Shown here piece by piece: positions 4,959-6,863 of a DNA stretch of 6,863 nt. How positions within the stretch are numbered: the stretch's first letter is position 1; each line of letters begins with the position of its first letter. Under the pieces are notes generated by a model. The model was not told the DNA's origin. It made no database searches and saw nothing but the letters and a program-made list of their open reading frames with translations. This DNA comes from Oscillospiraceae bacterium (GTDB taxonomy: Bacteria; Bacillota; Clostridia; Oscillospirales; Oscillospiraceae). The DNA lies in the NCBI GenBank assembly GCA_020025675.1, contig JAHHRS010000074.1, forward strand, positions 1 to 6,863. Reading direction: 5' to 3'. The translations under genes and the position numbers were made by a program.

Positions 4959-6482
4959 ATGACAAGCGCAGAAATATGTATAATACTTGCTGTTGCAGTT
5001 TATCTTTTGGGTATGCTTTTTATAGGCTTTTTCTACTGCAAACTGAATAACAGTGCCGGCGACTTTTACCTTGGCGGCAGAAAGCTGGGGCCTGTGGTAG
5101 TAGCACTCAGCACAGAGGCATCTGATATGTCAGGCTGGCTTTTAATGGGTGTTCCGGGGCTTGCATATTTTTTCGGTCTGGCAGATGCTGTATGGACTGT
5201 TATCGGTCTTGCCCTTGGCACTTATTTAAACTGGCTCATTGTTGCCAAAAGACTCCGCCGCTACTCTGCACGTCTGGGTGCCATTACTATTCCCGACTTT
5301 TTTTCTCACAGATACAGAGACCGCAGCGGACTTATTGAGGGTATTGCCGCCCTCATTATAATTATTTTCTTTATTCCATATACCGCTTCCGGCTTTGCAG
5401 CCTGCGGAAAACTTTTTACAAACATTTTTGATGTTAACTACATGCCCTCCATGATAATCAGTGCATCTGTTATTGTGGCATACTGTGCAATGGGCGGATT
5501 TACGGCAGCCTCCCTTACCAGCCTTATTCAAAGCCTTGTAATGACGGCAGCACTTGTGGTAATTCTTGTGTTTGGCGTACATACGGCAGGGGGCTGGAGT
5601 GCCGTTATAGAAAATGCCAAAGCCCTCCCCGGCTATCTGGATTTAAGCCACAGCACAGATATAGTTTCAAAGCAGCTTTCAAACTACGGCTTTATATCTG
5701 TGGTTTCTACTCTTGCATGGGGTCTGGGTTACTTCGGTATGCCCCATATTTTAAATCACTTCATGGCTATTGAGGACGGAGAAAAACTGAAAGTCTCCCG
5801 CAGAATAGGTACTGTATGGGTGGTAATTTCCATGGCGGTTGCAATAATAGTAGGCATAGTAGGCTACGCCATGAGTAATGCAGGTGCCATTGCCCCCTTT
5901 AACTCCCCATCAGATGCAGAGGCTATTCTTGTCCGTATTTCCGCTCTTTTGAGCAAATCCGGTATTTTTCCTGCAATTCTGGCGGGTCTTGTGCTGGCAG
6001 GTATTTTGGCCTCAACCATGTCCACCGCCGATGCACAGCTTCTTGCCTCTGCTTCAAGCATTTCCCATAATATTTTGAGAAATGTTTTCCACATAGAACT
6101 TACAAATAAGCAGGAAATGTGTGTAGCTCGCTTGACTGTATTTGCAGTTGCAGGTTTTGGCGTATTGCTTGCCGTAAATCCCGAAAGTTCCGTCTTTGGT
6201 ATTGTATCTTTTGCGTGGGCAGGCTTTGGTTCCGCTTTCGGGCCTTTGATGCTCTTCTCCCTTTTCTGGAAACGCAGCAATAAATACGGCGCACTTGCCG
6301 GTATGCTCTCCGGCGGTATAAGCGTATTTATTTGGAAATACCTTATCCGTCCTTTAGGCGGCGTGTGGGACATATATGAACTGCTCCCCGCCTTTATAAT
6401 AAGTTCTCTCTTCATAATTACGGTGAGCATTTTCACCCCGAAACCGGCTGAAGAAATTGTCGCAGAATTTAAGAACATTTAA
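4959..6482 (+). CDS. putP: Sodium/proline symporter, PutP type (SSS family)
   Basis: This 507-residue inner-membrane transporter of the sodium:solute symporter family would import L-proline with Na+, for nutrition or osmoprotection. Length matches E. coli PutP (about 502). About thirteen hydrophobic segments are visible, from 7-25 through 476-494. STEASDMSGWLLMGVPG (51-67) contains Asp56, equivalent to the essential Asp55 of E. coli PutP. WGLGYFGMPH (254-263) keeps the Trp, Tyr and Pro positions (254, 258, 262) linked to proline binding. ASTMSTADAQLL (351-362) carries Ser355 and Thr356 of the second Na+ site. The motif Gln seen in E. coli (FGQPH) is Met261 here. AAGGAGAG (4945-4952) precedes the ATG. 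The gene is monocistronic and ends 8 bases before a terminator. Another SSS substrate cannot be excluded, but the retained proline-site residues favour PutP/OpuE function. Confidence 0.9.
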   Translation: MTSAEICIILAVAVYLLGMLFIGFFYCKLNNSAGDFYLGGRKLGPVVVALSTEASDMSGWLLMGVPGLAYFFGLADAVWTVIGLALGTYLNWLIVAKRLRRYSARLGAITIPDFFSHRYRDRSGLIEGIAALIIIIFFIPYTASGFAACGKLFTNIFDVNYMPSMIISASVIVAYCAMGGFTAASLTSLIQSLVMTAALVVILVFGVHTAGGWSAVIENAKALPGYLDLSHSTDIVSKQLSNYGFISVVSTLAWGLGYFGMPHILNHFMAIEDGEKLKVSRRIGTVWVVISMAVAIIVGIVGYAMSNAGAIAPFNSPSDAEAILVRISALLSKSGIFPAILAGLVLAGILASTMSTADAQLLASASSISHNILRNVFHIELTNKQEMCVARLTVFAVAGFGVLLAVNPESSVFGIVSFAWAGFGSAFGPLMLFSLFWKRSNKYGALAGMLSGGISVFIWKYLIRPLGGVWDIYELLPAFIISSLFIITVSIFTPKPAEEIVAEFKNI

Positions 6483-6489
6483 GCTATAT

Positions 6490-6528
6490 AGAAATGGCGG
6501 AAGAATTTTTCCTTCTTCCGCCATTTCT
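6490..6528. terminator. Bidirectional terminator between putP and the thioesterase gene
   Basis: A perfect 16-bp stem, AGAAATGGCGGAAGAA (6490-6505) with TTCTTCCGCCATTTCT (6513-6528), encloses the loop TTTTTCC. It starts 8 bases after the putP stop and ends one base from the stop codon of the convergent minus-strand gene (6532-6530). No long T-tract follows on either side. The convergent position and stem strength support a terminator for both genes, though a hairpin protecting 3' ends is also possible. Confidence 0.8.
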
Positions 6529-6529
6529 G

Positions 6530-6863
6530 TCATTTGTATTCCAGATTCATTTTAAAGACAGTACCATCGTTTTCACCGGTTATATAAATTCTGCCCTCTT
6601 CCTCACCCCAGAAGAGTTTTATCTCCTCCCCTATCAAAGCCTCGGACACATAGTCGGTAGTAACCTCGTACAGGTGCTTGCCGGATATGCGGGACTTAAA
6701 GCAGTTTTCACTCATTTCATAATAACGGGTGTTATTCATATGAAGATTGGAATCCATGTACTCCTTAGGAACCACAAAGCTTGTGCTCTCAGTCGTCTGT
6801 ATTTTTTTAGCTGTACCGGGCAGACGGCATTCCTCCCCGGTAACTTCACCGTCAAAGTTTATG
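6530..6863 (-). CDS. Acyl-ACP thioesterase-like hotdog protein, C-terminal part (partial at window edge)
   Basis: The reading frame is open from the window edge to TGA at 6532-6530, giving 110 residues of C-terminal sequence. A GTG at 6775 could be read as a start, but the frame continues upstream without a stop and with matching family sequence (VTGEECRLPGTAKKI), so the true start lies outside the window. The hallmark is MDSNLHMNNTRYYEM, the second hotdog of acyl-ACP thioesterases, whose consensus is roughly D-x-N-x-H-x-NN-x-x-Y. It is followed by VTTDYVSEALIGEEIKL, a second conserved block. Bacterial members release fatty acids from acyl carrier protein in the cytoplasm, and many are annotated simply as acyl-ACP or acyl-CoA thioesterase. 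The N-terminal hotdog is not visible, so catalytic integrity cannot be judged. Confidence 0.8.
   Translation of the reverse strand, partial: INFDGEVTGEECRLPGTAKKIQTTESTSFVVPKEYMDSNLHMNNTRYYEMSENCFKSRISGKHLYEVTTDYVSEALIGEEIKLFWGEEEGRIYITGENDGTVFKMNLEYK

Noticed and set aside
5864..6478. Minus-strand open frame of about 200 codons antisense to putP
   Set aside because: It has no ribosome site and low-complexity Ala/Lys/Ser composition, and it overlaps conserved PutP transmembrane coding sequence. It is a shadow.
6530..6775. Complete 81-residue gene starting at GTG 6775
   Set aside because: The frame runs on upstream to the window edge without a stop and encodes expected thioesterase sequence, and there is no ribosome site at the GTG. 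The gene is partial, not short.

Overview
The window reads as a chromosomal segment of an anaerobic low-to-mid GC Firmicute, most likely class Clostridia. The grounds are strong GGAGG-type ribosome sites, AT-rich intergenic DNA, a clostridial-type SleB-like hydrolase, and a two-subunit NfnA/NfnB electron-bifurcating transhydrogenase, an enzyme typical of fermentative anaerobes. Genus-level placement is not possible from this sequence alone. No phage, IS, CRISPR, tRNA or rRNA signal is visible.

Layout, left to right. A probable 3' end of a plus-strand gene (1-42) is followed by a strong intrinsic terminator (121-157). Next is a gene-poor AT-rich stretch of about 450 bases containing several short dyads. 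A plus-strand secreted SleB-type cell-wall hydrolase starts at a TTG codon (628-1341). It converges on the nfn operon, and a perfect 15-bp bidirectional terminator (1384-1417) separates them. On the minus strand, nfnA (3745-2891) overlaps nfnB (2898-1501) by 8 bases, and a good sigma-A-type promoter (3787-3815) precedes nfnA. Further right, also on the minus strand, is a LysR-type regulator (4792-3908). It is divergent from a plus-strand PutP-type sodium/proline symporter (4959-6482). A perfect 16-bp terminator hairpin (6490-6528) separates putP from the convergent, incomplete gene of an acyl-ACP thioesterase-like protein (6530 to the window edge, minus).

How the genes fit together. NfnAB would couple NADH and reduced ferredoxin oxidation to NADP+ reduction, supplying NADPH for biosynthesis. 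The LysR gene is placed as the classic divergent regulator of putP, with dyads between the two promoters. It also lies directly upstream of nfnA in the same orientation, so a role at nfnAB is possible but unproven. The thioesterase and the hydrolase look like unlinked housekeeping or envelope genes.

Most of the window is ordinary, and I see no convincing new multi-gene system. The points most worth a second look are: the SleB-like protein carries glutamine where the family has its catalytic glutamate; the LysR effector domain contains an unusual Cys-x3-Cys-x-Cys cluster; overlapping dyads lie in the lysR-putP intergenic region; and the long 5' non-coding stretch has serial hairpins.
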